This document shows positions 17,884 to 24,661 of a stretch of DNA of 55,796 nt, one piece after another. A program made the translations under genes and the position numbers. Numbering within the stretch: position 1 is the first letter of the stretch; the number at the start of each line of letters is the position of its first letter. Origin of the DNA: Trinickia sp. Y13 (GTDB taxonomy: Bacteria; Pseudomonadota; Gammaproteobacteria; Burkholderiales; Burkholderiaceae); NCBI RefSeq assembly GCF_029522115.1, contig NZ_JAKWFK010000024.1, positions 1-55,796 of the forward strand, in the 5' to 3' direction. The notes beneath the pieces were generated by a model, which saw only the letters and a program-made list of their open reading frames with translations, did not search any database and was not told the DNA's origin.

Positions 17884-18046
17884 GCGGGATCTCATCGTCA
17901 GAACTGGCGATGGTCGACCGCGCCGGCGGCATCGCCAGGTTCGGCGATGCTGGCCAGCTCCCGGCATCGTCGCTTGTGACGATGCTGCAGGATGATTCCG
18001 CCAGGCCCTCGGCGGGCCTCCCTCGCCAGAAATGGCGATGCTCGAG
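17884..18046. repeat. Hairpin-repeat cluster A (traM-kfrC intergenic)
   Basis: Four hairpins of the form GCATCGYC-N6-GRCGATGC. The clearest are 17939-17960 (loop AGGTTC) and 17974-17995 (loop GCTTGT). They are separated by hexamers such as GGATCT, GTCGAC, CTGCAG and CTCGAG. Related clusters are at 24924, 28191 and 44187. Confidence 0.85.
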
Positions 18047-18075
18047 AAAAAAGCCCGGCGACCGCCGGGCTTCGT
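18047..18075. terminator. Bidirectional terminator between traM and kfrC
   Basis: Stem GCCCGGCG-ACC-GCCGGGC flanked by an A run on the left and TTCGTTTTT on the right. It can end both the traK-L-M transcript (plus) and the kfrC transcript (minus). It lies immediately beside the kfrC stop. Confidence 0.85.
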
Positions 18076-18077
18076 TT

Positions 18078-18731
18078 TTATGCGGGCCTGGCTGACAGGC
18101 CCAAGGACTGCGATCTCCCTGGCCGCTCCTGGGCCTGGGATTGCTTGCGCTCCTGCTCCTGCTTGCGCATCAGCAGCTCATGCCGGCGGGCGGCCTCGCG
18201 CATGGCATCCCAATCGGAAGCCAGCTCGGGGTTCTCGGCGCGCATCTTGCGCGTCGCCAGCTCTTCGATCTTCGGCGAGTGCAGGCCCATGCCTTCCTTG
18301 ATCTCGCGGACGGCCTCCAGGCGCGCGTGAAGCGTCTGCAAGCGGGCCTGCTGCTGCGCCTGCTGGTTCTGCCAGGCTCGCTTAGAGCCGGGCAAGGAAA
18401 GCCGGCCAGGCGCGGACGCCTGGGTCTGCTGCAAGCGGGCCTGCTGCCGGTCGATCAGGTTTTCTAGCCTGTCCTCGATGTGCTCCACCTGGTCGTGCTT
18501 GGCCTGCACGTAGAGCGCCAGGGTTTCGGGGTAGGACTGCTCGACCGGGGCCGCCTCTAGGGTGGCCTGCTGCTCGATCTCGGCCGCCTGGGCGGCCTCC
18601 AGCAAGTCGGCTCCGGTGTCCTCGCGCGAAGCGCCGAAGGCGGCACCGCCGAGGGTGGCCGGCGCGCTGACGCGGGCCGGCTTGGTGGCGCGGCTCTCGG
18701 TGCCGCTGCCGGGGATGGTGAGTCGTTTCAA
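18078..18731 (-). CDS. kfrC: KfrC (Upf54.8) stability-region protein
   Basis: A 217-residue, Gln/Ala/Glu-rich protein predicted to be largely helical coiled coil (residues about 45-150, e.g. AKHDQVEHIEDRLENLIDRQ). It is the third member of the kfrA-kfrB-kfrC cluster of IncP-1 plasmids, which contributes to stable inheritance. A KorB operator sits just upstream (18746). No enzymatic motif is visible. Confidence 0.85.
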   Translation of the reverse strand: MKRLTIPGSGTESRATKPARVSAPATLGGAAFGASREDTGADLLEAAQAAEIEQQATLEAAPVEQSYPETLALYVQAKHDQVEHIEDRLENLIDRQQARLQQTQASAPGRLSLPGSKRAWQNQQAQQQARLQTLHARLEAVREIKEGMGLHSPKIEELATRKMRAENPELASDWDAMREAARRHELLMRKQEQERKQSQAQERPGRSQSLGLSARPA

Positions 18732-18745
18732 GGGCGTGCCTCCTT

Positions 18746-18758
18746 TTTAGCCGCTAAA
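18746..18758. promoter_or_regulatory. KorB operator (OB) upstream of kfrC
   Basis: Perfect TTTAGCCGCTAAA in the gap between kfrB (ends 18760) and kfrC (starts 18731). Confidence 0.92.
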
Positions 18759-18759
18759 G

Positions 18760-19107
18760 CTACATGGAGCGCCCCCGCGTCAGTTTCGGGGCCTCTGCGG
18801 CGACTGCCGCCTTGCCCTGGGCGTTGTAGCTGATGCTCTTTGCGCTCCCAATTTCAGGTACTTTATCGAAATCTGACCGAGCGTGCATGACAAAGTTCTT
18901 GCCGATCTGCTGGTACACGTTGGTGGCGTCGGCATGAACGATCACGCCGGCGTGGGTCTGCTTCTTGTCGGCCGCTTGGGCCGTGTACAGGTTGTAGATG
19001 CCGGGCTTCAACGCGCCCGCCTTGTCTACTTTCTGATTCGTCCAAGCGCCGTCCTTTTCGGCCTGAACGATGCGTTGACCGTTCATGACCAAGAGGCGTT
19101 CTTTCAT
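18760..19107 (-). CDS. kfrB: KfrB (Upf54.4) stability-region protein
   Basis: A 115-residue protein that matches the KfrB/KfrB-domain family by position and by the segment GIYNLYTAQAADKKQTHAGV. It contains no obvious catalytic motif. It lies between kfrA and kfrC and is preceded by a terminator-like hairpin, which would give graded expression after kfrA. Confidence 0.85.
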   Translation of the reverse strand: MKERLLVMNGQRIVQAEKDGAWTNQKVDKAGALKPGIYNLYTAQAADKKQTHAGVIVHADATNVYQQIGKNFVMHARSDFDKVPEIGSAKSISYNAQGKAAVAAEAPKLTRGRSM

Positions 19108-19175
19108 CGGGCACTCCTATGGTTGCCGTGGTTCTCAAAAGGGTGATGGTGGCCCCATGCAAGCCGCGCTCCAAC

Positions 19176-19209
19176 AAAAAAGCCGACCTCGGCAAAGCGA
19201 GGCCGGCTC
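19176..19209 (-). terminator. Terminator-like hairpin between kfrA and kfrB
   Basis: On the minus strand, GCCGGCCTCG / CGAGGTCGGC arms with a short loop are followed by a T run (A6 at 19176-19181). It lies 70 bp beyond the kfrA stop. Confidence 0.75.
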
Positions 19210-19277
19210 TTCCCAGCGGCCGGGTTGTGCGTTTTGTCAGGGTTCCAGGGTAATTTTAAGGAAAACCAACCGATTTA

Positions 19278-20309
19278 TCAGGTCTTTTTGCGTCCGCCGC
19301 TGGTCGGATCGGCCGCCCGGCCTTGCGCCATGACGGTTTCCAGGGCCTCCAGCCGGCCGCGAAGCCCGGCCGCTTCCTCGCGGGCCTGGGCAGCGTCGCG
19401 CTTCGCCTGGTCGCGCTCGCCCTGGGCGGCGGTCAGCCGCTCGGCCTGGCGGTGTGCCTCGGCCGCCATCGCCTTGCGCTGCTCCTGGTGGGCCTGCTCG
19501 GCCGCCTCGGCCTTGGCCTGCACCTTCACCAGCTCCGCGCGCACCTGGTCGCGCTCGGCGGCGGCCGCCTCGGTGGCCTTCCGCTGCTCGGCCTGAGCGG
19601 CGCGCGCCTGGTCGGTCGCCTGGTTCGCCCGCTCCAGGTCGGCACGCAGCTCGCCGGCGCGGCGCTCGATCTCGGCGGTACGGCTGTTCGCGGCCGCGAG
19701 GTCGGCCCGCAGGGCCTCCACCTGGTCGGCGCTGGCCGTGGCCCTCTCCTGGGCCTTGTCGCGCTCTGCGCGCGCCTGGCGGGCTTCCTGATGGGCGTGA
19801 TCCAGCTCCGTGCGCAGCTCGCCGGCCCTGGCCTCGGCCGTGGCCGCGCGCTCGCTGGTCGCCGCGAGCTTGCCGCGCAGCTCGTCGGCCTCGCCCTTGG
19901 CGGCCGCCTCGACGGCCTCCAGGGCCGCGACGCGGGCCTTGGCCTCGTCCAGCTCGCCGGTGAGCTGGTCGGCCAGCTCTGCGGCTTCCTGGCGCGCTGC
20001 TTCCGTCTCCTGGCGCACGGCCTCCAGCGCCTCGCGCTCGGCGGCCAGGCGGTTGTTCGCCATTTCCAGCGCCACGGCCCACAAGTCGCCGCCCAGCTCG
20101 GCCAGCTTGTCGGTGATCGCCTGCGGTGCCGGCTCGCGGATCGGGGCGGCCTGGCTGGCCTTGCGTGCGCGCCACTCGTTCATCGCCTCGCTGATGGTGG
20201 TGAAGCTGCCGCTGCCGAGCTGCTTGCGCACGTTCGCCAGCGTGGGGTTCTGGCCGGCCGCGTCCAGTTCGTCGGCCACCGCAAATATCTGCTCCTTCGA
20301 GATCGCCAT
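19278..20309 (-). CDS. kfrA: KfrA, autorepressing coiled-coil DNA-binding protein
   Basis: A 343-residue protein with an N-terminal helix-turn-helix domain (about residues 1-60, MAISKEQIFAVADELDAAGQ) and a very long Ala/Glu/Arg/Gln coiled coil of about 270 residues. KfrA represses its own promoter and forms filament-like assemblies that support segregation. The start at 20309 is chosen because it follows a ribosome site (AGGAGG) and lies just past the operator palindrome; upstream codons run through that palindrome. An antisense open frame here is a composition artefact. Confidence 0.93.
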   Translation of the reverse strand: MAISKEQIFAVADELDAAGQNPTLANVRKQLGSGSFTTISEAMNEWRARKASQAAPIREPAPQAITDKLAELGGDLWAVALEMANNRLAAEREALEAVRQETEAARQEAAELADQLTGELDEAKARVAALEAVEAAAKGEADELRGKLAATSERAATAEARAGELRTELDHAHQEARQARAERDKAQERATASADQVEALRADLAAANSRTAEIERRAGELRADLERANQATDQARAAQAEQRKATEAAAAERDQVRAELVKVQAKAEAAEQAHQEQRKAMAAEAHRQAERLTAAQGERDQAKRDAAQAREEAAGLRGRLEALETVMAQGRAADPTSGGRKKT

Positions 20310-20328
20310 GTCGGGCCTCCTTTGGCCG

Positions 20329-20367
20329 GTTGTATGTTGTAGCGTGTAGCATACTACAACATACAAC
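20329..20367. promoter_or_regulatory. KfrA operator palindrome
   Basis: Perfect 14-bp arms GTTGTATGTTGTAG (20329-20342) and CTACAACATACAAC (20354-20367) separated by 11 bp, directly upstream of kfrA. This is the expected autoregulatory site. Confidence 0.88.
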
Positions 20368-20379
20368 ACTACGCAAGCG

Positions 20380-20408
20380 GTTTAGCTGAACTTTTTTTAG
20401 CGGCTAAA
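20380..20408. promoter_or_regulatory. KorA-like and KorB operators before kfrA
   Basis: GTTTAGCTGAAC (20380-20391) is a one-mismatch KorA operator. TTTAGCGGCTAAA (20396-20408) is a perfect KorB operator. Together with the KfrA palindrome they give kfrA triple control. Confidence 0.85.
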
Positions 20409-20416
20409 ACGCGGGC

Positions 20417-20444
20417 AAAAAAAAGCCCCGCTCGATGGCGGGGC
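20417..20444 (-). terminator. Terminator of the korA-incC-korB operon
   Basis: On the minus strand GCCCCGCC-ATCGA-GCGGGGC is followed by eight T (A run 20417-20424). It lies 45 bp past the korB stop. Confidence 0.85.
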
Positions 20445-20488
20445 GATGGGTGGGGGTCGGTGGTCGGCGATGCCCGGCGCTGGGCGTG

Positions 20489-21538
20489 TCAGCCCTCCAG
20501 CAGCGCGACAAGCTGCACGGTGCCAAGGTCGGCCTCGAACTCCTGGCCGTCATCCTCGTATTTGAGCCAGGCCCAGCCCTCGGCCGGGGGCCGGCGGTTG
20601 AGGATCAGCCGTGCCGGCCGGTCGTCGTGCTTGACCTGGATGATGGCCTTCTTGAGCTTGTCGGGGTCGGCCTCCTTCGGCTCCTTCTTCCCCTTGGCGT
20701 CATCATCCTGCGGCCCCTGCTCGCCGTCGCCGGCCTCGGCGTCGGTCTTGCCGGTCAGCGCATCGACGGTGTTGGGATCACGGTCGCCGTCCTCGTGACT
20801 GCGCTTGTCCTCCAGGAACTCGCGCAGCAGCTTCACCGAGCCGCGCGTCAGCTCCTGGCTGTCGTCGGCCAGCCAGGCGGCCACCTCGTCGGGGTTCTTC
20901 TTGTAGGCCGTCACCAGCTCGTTGATGACAGTCACGTCCTTGCCCCGGCCGCTATTGAACGCCTCGGCAATGGGTTCGGGCAAGTCCAGCAGCGTGACGT
21001 GCTGCGTGACGAAGGCCGGCGACTTGCCGATCTCCTTGGCGATCTCGCCCTTCTTCTTGCCCTTCGCCAGCTCGCGGCCGATGAAGTCGGCGATCTCACG
21101 CGCCGTCAGCTCATTGCGTTGCAGGTTCTCGATAACCTGGTCGGCCTCGTTGTAGTCGTTGTCGATGAAGGCCGGGATCGTGGTCTTGTGCGCCCACTTC
21201 GAGCCGCGATAGCGCCGCGCGCCGTGGTTGATGAGGTAGCGCCCCGGTGCGTCCGGGTTCTCGCGCACGCTGATGGGCGACTTCACGCCGCGCGCTTTGA
21301 TCGTCTCGCCGATCTCCGCGATGCTCTCCGGCGAGAAGCCGGGGTTGTCGGCCGTGCGCGGCTGGTGCGGGTCTTCGTCGATCAGGTCAAGCGGCAGCTC
21401 CTGCGGGCCTGCGCCGCCGGCGTTGGCCGCCGGCTGCTCGTTCAGCAGGCCGGCCAGGTCGCCCAGCCCGTCCAGGCCCAGCCCGGACGATTGCGGCTTG
21501 TCCTGCTCCTTCTTCTTGGCGTTGGTCTTGGCGCTCAT
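20489..21538 (-). CDS. korB: KorB, global repressor and ParB-type partition protein
   Basis: A 349-residue ParB-family protein that binds TTTAGCSGCTAAA sites across the plasmid, represses promoters with KorA, and partitions the plasmid with IncC. The ParB N-terminal domain (LIDEDPHQPRTADNPGFSPE, GARRYRGSKWA) is followed by the helix-turn-helix (KKGEIAKEIGKSPAFVTQHV) and a C-terminal dimerisation domain. ATG 21538 is chosen because it overlaps the incC stop. At least eleven perfect target sites are visible in this window. Confidence 0.96.
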   Translation of the reverse strand: MSAKTNAKKKEQDKPQSSGLGLDGLGDLAGLLNEQPAANAGGAGPQELPLDLIDEDPHQPRTADNPGFSPESIAEIGETIKARGVKSPISVRENPDAPGRYLINHGARRYRGSKWAHKTTIPAFIDNDYNEADQVIENLQRNELTAREIADFIGRELAKGKKKGEIAKEIGKSPAFVTQHVTLLDLPEPIAEAFNSGRGKDVTVINELVTAYKKNPDEVAAWLADDSQELTRGSVKLLREFLEDKRSHEDGDRDPNTVDALTGKTDAEAGDGEQGPQDDDAKGKKEPKEADPDKLKKAIIQVKHDDRPARLILNRRPPAEGWAWLKYEDDGQEFEADLGTVQLVALLEG

Positions 21539-22611
21539 TGCGCGATCTCCATCTTCGTGAACACGTAATCCGCCAGCGCACGCACCTCCTGGGTGGCCTT
21601 CCGCGCGGCGGTCTTCTTGATCTTCCACACCGGCATCTGCTCGCCCAGCGCCTCGGCGATGCTGTCACGCGCGCCGATGCTGAACGGCAAGATGAGCTGC
21701 GGGTATGCCTGCTGCAACGTCGCCAGGTTGTTGACGTGGCGCGGCTTCCGCGCGTCCACCTTGTTCGGCACCATGCCGAGGAAGCGCAGCTTGGGGTTCT
21801 GCTTGCGCAGGTTGCTGATGACCGCGACCATCTTCTTCATGCCCTGCAAGCTGTACGCCTCCATTTCGATGGGCGACAGCATGTAGTCGGCCGTCAGCAC
21901 GGCCGCCGTCATGGCGACGCCAAGGGAGGGGGCCGTGTCGATCAGGCACACGTCGAAGAACTCGCCCAGCGCGGCCACACTGGCCCGCAGCGCGGCGGCC
22001 GCCTGGGAAAGCTCCATCTTGTCCAGGTTCGCCAGGTTGGCGTCTGCCGCGATCAGCGCCAGGCTCTCGCCCTCGCGCTTGCCGAACCAATACCGCAGGT
22101 CATCGGTGTCGCCGGTGAACAACTGGCTGGCGAGGTAGCCCGATTGGTACGCCGACAGCGTGAACGATGCGTTGCCCTGGGTGTCCAGGTCGATCACGGC
22201 CACGCGAAGGCCGCGCTCCAGGAAGTCGAATGCCAGGTGGCAGGTGGCGAACGTCTTGCCTTGACCGCCCTTCTGAATTGCCGTGACCAGTGTTTTCATG
22301 ACTTGGGTTCCTGTTTCCTCTTGGCGTCTGCTTCCCACTTCTTGACGATGAACGCTTGATGCTCCGGCAGTACCGCCGTCACTCGCTCGAAGCCCTCGGG
22401 GAGCTGTTCCCCTGCTGCTGCCCATACGCGACTGACCGCCTGCGACACCGCCCCCTTGGTCAGCCCCAGCGAAGTGACAAACTCCGCCTGGGGCCGGCCA
22501 TCGACCAGCACGCCGCGCGCTATGTCGATGGTCTGCTGCCCGATCTCCAGCCCCTTGATGGCCGTCTGGAATTGGGCTTCGGTTAGCCGTTTCTTCATGG
22601 ATTGCACCCAT
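21535..22611 (-). CDS. incC: IncC, ParA-type partition ATPase (long and short forms)
   Basis: IncC partners KorB in active partition and potentiates its repression. The ATPase core starts at Met 22299 (MKTLVTAIQKGGQGKTF, deviant Walker A), giving a 254-residue short form (IncC2). The same frame stays open upstream through korA, in a different frame from it, to ATG 22611 with GGAG four bases before. This gives a long form (IncC1, 358 aa), as in other IncP-1 plasmids. The exact start of the long form is less certain; a GTG at 22623 is possible. Confidence 0.92.
   Translation of the reverse strand: MGAIHEETANRSPIPDGHQGAGDRAADHRHSARRAGRWPAPGGVCHFAGADQGGGVAGGQSRMGSSRGTAPRGLRASDGGTAGASSVHRQEVGSRRQEETGTQVMKTLVTAIQKGGQGKTFATCHLAFDFLERGLRVAVIDLDTQGNASFTLSAYQSGYLASQLFTGDTDDLRYWFGKREGESLALIAADANLANLDKMELSQAAAALRASVAALGEFFDVCLIDTAPSLGVAMTAAVLTADYMLSPIEMEAYSLQGMKKMVAVISNLRKQNPKLRFLGMVPNKVDARKPRHVNNLATLQQAYPQLILPFSIGARDSIAEALGEQMPVWKIKKTAARKATQEVRALADYVFTKMEIAQ
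22296..22598 (-). CDS. korA: KorA, global transcriptional repressor
   Basis: A 100-residue repressor that binds GTTTAGCTAAAC. The helix-turn-helix spans about residues 31-56 (GRPQAEFVTSLGLTKGAVSQ). The C-terminal dimerisation segment LPEGFERVTAVLPEHQAFIV is shared with TrbA. Its stop overlaps the internal incC start, and the whole gene is overlapped by the IncC1 frame. It is first in the korA-incC-korB operon. The start is MKKRLTEAQ at 22598. Confidence 0.96.
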   Translation of the reverse strand: MKKRLTEAQFQTAIKGLEIGQQTIDIARGVLVDGRPQAEFVTSLGLTKGAVSQAVSRVWAAAGEQLPEGFERVTAVLPEHQAFIVKKWEADAKRKQEPKS

Positions 22612-22670
22612 AACACTCCACACCCGGTTTGTTGAACAAATGGCGGTGCCAGCCGCCGACCATGTGCAGA

Positions 22671-22716
22671 AGTTTAGCTAAACCATGCGAAGCCGTCAAG
22701 CGTTTTAGCGGCTAAA
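22671..22716 (-). promoter_or_regulatory. korA promoter with KorA and KorB operators
   Basis: Minus-strand promoter with -35 TTGACG (22694-22699), a 17-bp spacer and -10 TAAACT (22671-22676). A perfect KorA operator GTTTAGCTAAAC (22672-22683) covers the -10. A perfect KorB operator (22704-22716) sits just upstream of the -35 and overlaps the kleF stop. Confidence 0.9.
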
Positions 22717-23242
22717 AATTTGTTCGCGCCTTGTCGATGGCCGATGCCGTTGCGGCCGTCGCCCGCGCCTGTCGCCAGTGGTCGGAATCCACCGCGCACG
22801 CGCAAAGCGTGGCCCCGTCCTGGTCGTAGAACACGGCCGGCCGGCCCTCCACCTTCGCCTCGATGCGCAGCGCCTTGGCAGGCAGGCCCAGCCCGTCCGC
22901 GATGACGGCCAGGGTGGCGCGCTGCAAGGCCAACTCTTCCCCCTTGGCGTCAATGAGCTGTGCCGCATGGGCGGCACTCAGGAAGAACGTCATCAGCGGG
23001 CCTACGGTGCGCGTGCCGCCGCTGGCAAAGCACACGTCGAAGGAACCGCCGCCCACGTGCGGATCGACGCCCTCCACGAGACGCCAGGGGTCAAGGCCCC
23101 ATTCTTCGGATTGCGCGCTGTACCAGTAGGCCGGCGCGTCGCCGTTCAAGTCGCTGTCCGCGTACTCGCGCACCAGGACGGCCACGCGGCCAGTGGTCGG
23201 CTCCACGAAGCCAGGCGGGTAGGGGAGGGTCTGCTTTGCCAT
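22712..23242 (-). CDS. kleF: KleF
   Basis: A 176-residue protein of the kle (kil-regulon) operon. No recognised catalytic motif is seen. It has a conserved aromatic and acidic N-terminal half (YADSDLNGDAPAYWYSAQSEEWGLDPWRL). It is last in the kle operon, and its stop overlaps the KorB site of the korA promoter. Its role is unknown; kle genes are thought to aid host-range or stability. It contains one GACGCCAAGGG motif copy. Confidence 0.85.
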   Translation of the reverse strand: MAKQTLPYPPGFVEPTTGRVAVLVREYADSDLNGDAPAYWYSAQSEEWGLDPWRLVEGVDPHVGGGSFDVCFASGGTRTVGPLMTFFLSAAHAAQLIDAKGEELALQRATLAVIADGLGLPAKALRIEAKVEGRPAVFYDQDGATLCACAVDSDHWRQARATAATASAIDKARTNF

Positions 23243-23243
23243 G

Positions 23244-23573
23244 TCAAAGCCCTTTCGGTTTGTAGATCGAAACGAAGTAGGTGATCGCGGTCAGTGCCGC
23301 GAAGTACGCCAGGAACGACCAGCCGGCATACACGCCAGGCGTGTTCCAGTGGTAGAGCATCCGCACGAACTGGAAGAAGGTGATGATCGCCAGCACCCAC
23401 TTGAGCACCGGCCAGACCAGCACGGTCGCCACCCATACGAACTTGACCAGGCCGGCCACCAGGCCCCGGCCTTCGGCCTTGGGTGCGGCAGGCGCAGCAG
23501 CGGGCGCGGCAGGCTGCACCGGCTCGGGAGCCGGCGGCTTGCTCGCCCTGGGGAACTTGACGATGTTGGACAT
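23244..23573 (-). CDS. kleE: KleE, small membrane protein
   Basis: A 109-residue protein with a Pro/Ala-rich N-terminal stretch and two hydrophobic segments (about residues 42-70 and 82-103). It lies immediately upstream of kleF. The start MSNIVKF at 23573 is chosen over an upstream in-frame Met because it follows a GGAGGG ribosome site. Function is unknown beyond membership of the kle operon. Confidence 0.85.
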   Translation of the reverse strand: MSNIVKFPRASKPPAPEPVQPAAPAAAPAAPKAEGRGLVAGLVKFVWVATVLVWPVLKWVLAIITFFQFVRMLYHWNTPGVYAGWSFLAYFAALTAITYFVSIYKPKGL

Positions 23574-23658
23574 GGCTTGACCCTCCACGCGGTTACGTGT
23601 TGAATGCTGGATGCTCCCACTCGGAAGCATGGTTACGGTGTGCCAGCACCAGGCCAAG

Positions 23659-23680
23659 CGCCCCGGATCACTCCGGGGCG
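23659..23680. terminator. GC-rich hairpin between kleB and kleE (possible attenuator)
   Basis: CGCCCCGG-ATCAC-TCCGGGGCG without a strong T run. It probably serves as an mRNA processing or attenuation point rather than a full terminator. Confidence 0.5.
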
Positions 23681-23717
23681 TTCCTCCACCTGGGGCCGTC
23701 GAACGTGTGGAATGCCG

Positions 23718-23933
23718 TCATTGCAGCGTCGCTCCGCTCATGCGTCGCACGGCCGCCGCCAGCAGCATTTCCGTCAGCTCGTTATCTTCCTCCGGCGTGA
23801 TGCAGCCGCCGCAGATGCTGCCGAACTTCTCGCGGGCATCATCGGCGCCGATGATGGTGTGGCTCAAGGTTCGGATGCTCTTGCCGCAGCGCCGGCAGCA
23901 CGTCTCGATGATCTCGATCTTGCCTTTGCTCAT
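23718..23933 (-). CDS. kleB: KleB, small Cys-rich protein
   Basis: A 71-residue protein with two Cys pairs (ETCCRRCGKS near residue 12 and SICGGCITPEE near 40), suggesting a small zinc-binding fold of the DksA/TraR or zinc-ribbon kind. It is the second gene of the kle operon. The start at 23933 follows a ribosome site, and the longer open frame upstream runs through the kleA-kleB hairpin. Name by position and length; function unknown. Confidence 0.75.
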   Translation of the reverse strand: MSKGKIEIIETCCRRCGKSIRTLSHTIIGADDAREKFGSICGGCITPEEDNELTEMLLAAAVRRMSGATLQ

Positions 23934-23963
23934 GGGACTGTTTCCTCTTGGCGTTCCGTTGAT

Positions 23964-23984
23964 GACCCGGCCGAAGCCGGGCCG
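23964..23984. terminator. Hairpin between kleA and kleB
   Basis: GACCCGGC-CGAA-GCCGGGCC type stem-loop, no T run. Similar intercistronic hairpins occur between other kle/klc genes, for instance at 25889-25912. Confidence 0.45.
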
Positions 23985-23991
23985 CCTTCCC

Positions 23992-24228
23992 TTACCAGCC
24001 GACGCTGCGCTTGGCCTGCTCGACCGCTTGGCTCGACCATTCGCCCTTGGCACTGGCCTCCAGGCTCAAGGCGGCGAAATAGGCTTTGCCGCGCAGCTCT
24101 TCCGCCTGCTTCACCAGCTCGGCCGCCTCGGCCATCGTGGCCTCGATCTGGTCGCGGCGGGCTTGGAAGTCGGTGGCTTCCACATTCGGCAGGGCGTCAA
24201 CCCAAGGCATGATCTTGTTCTTGCTCAT
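23992..24228 (-). CDS. kleA: KleA
   Basis: A 78-residue mostly helical, charged protein (DFQARRDQIEATMAEAAELV). It is first in the kle operon and controlled by a promoter carrying KorC, KorA and KorB operators. Function is unknown. Length and sequence fit KleA of IncP-1 plasmids. Confidence 0.85.
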   Translation of the reverse strand: MSKNKIMPWVDALPNVEATDFQARRDQIEATMAEAAELVKQAEELRGKAYFAALSLEASAKGEWSSQAVEQAKRSVGW

Positions 24229-24279
24229 CGGAACCTCTCCGGTAATCGACCTGGGCGGAATGCCCGGCCTTCAAGTGCT

Positions 24280-24371
24280 ATATTAGGACAAAATGTCCTA
24301 GCCTGTCAAGCACTTTAGCTAAACTATTTTCGCTTTACCGTAGTCCGATGCCTAGCACTTTAGCCGCTAAA
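24280..24371 (-). promoter_or_regulatory. kleA promoter with KorC, KorA and KorB operators
   Basis: Minus-strand -35 TTGACA (24304-24309), 18-bp spacer and -10 TAATAT (24280-24285). The KorC palindrome TAGGACAAAATGTCCTA (24284-24300) fills the spacer. A KorA-like site CTTTAGCTAAAC (24313-24324) lies upstream, and a perfect KorB site lies at 24359-24371. The block is nearly duplicated before klcA. Confidence 0.9.
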
Positions 24372-24387
24372 GCCTCTTTCCCTGGCG

Positions 24388-24645
24388 TCAAGCCTCTTTC
24401 CAGATCAGCCCGAGGCCGGCGTAGTCGCACAGCAGCGCCCACGCGGCATAAGGGATCGGCGTGTCCTCGCCCACCCATCGCCGGATCGTCCGGTCGCCCT
24501 TCGGGCCGAGGCCCAGCACCTTCGCGGCTTTGCCGCCGGTGAGGCCCGCCAGGCGCAGCACCTCGCGCACCTCTTCGCCGCTCGGCTGCGCCCACCGCTC
24601 GGCCGGCTTCAAGCACTCCAGCCGGATATTGGCGTCGTTCGTCAT
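24388..24645 (-). CDS. korC: KorC repressor
   Basis: An 85-residue helix-turn-helix repressor (VREVLRLAGLTGGKAAKVLG, about residues 24-43) that represses the klcA and kleA promoters by binding TAGGACAAAATGTCCTA. ATG 24645 follows a GGAG ribosome site. It is transcribed from the klcA promoter after klcB and is therefore autoregulated. Confidence 0.93.
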   Translation of the reverse strand: MTNDANIRLECLKPAERWAQPSGEEVREVLRLAGLTGGKAAKVLGLGPKGDRTIRRWVGEDTPIPYAAWALLCDYAGLGLIWKEA

Positions 24646-24661
24646 TCGTTTCTTCTCCTGG

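Noticed and set aside
17910..18330. Small plus-strand frames through the traM-kfrC gap
   Set aside because: They are translations of hairpin repeats, the terminator and the kfrC antisense strand.
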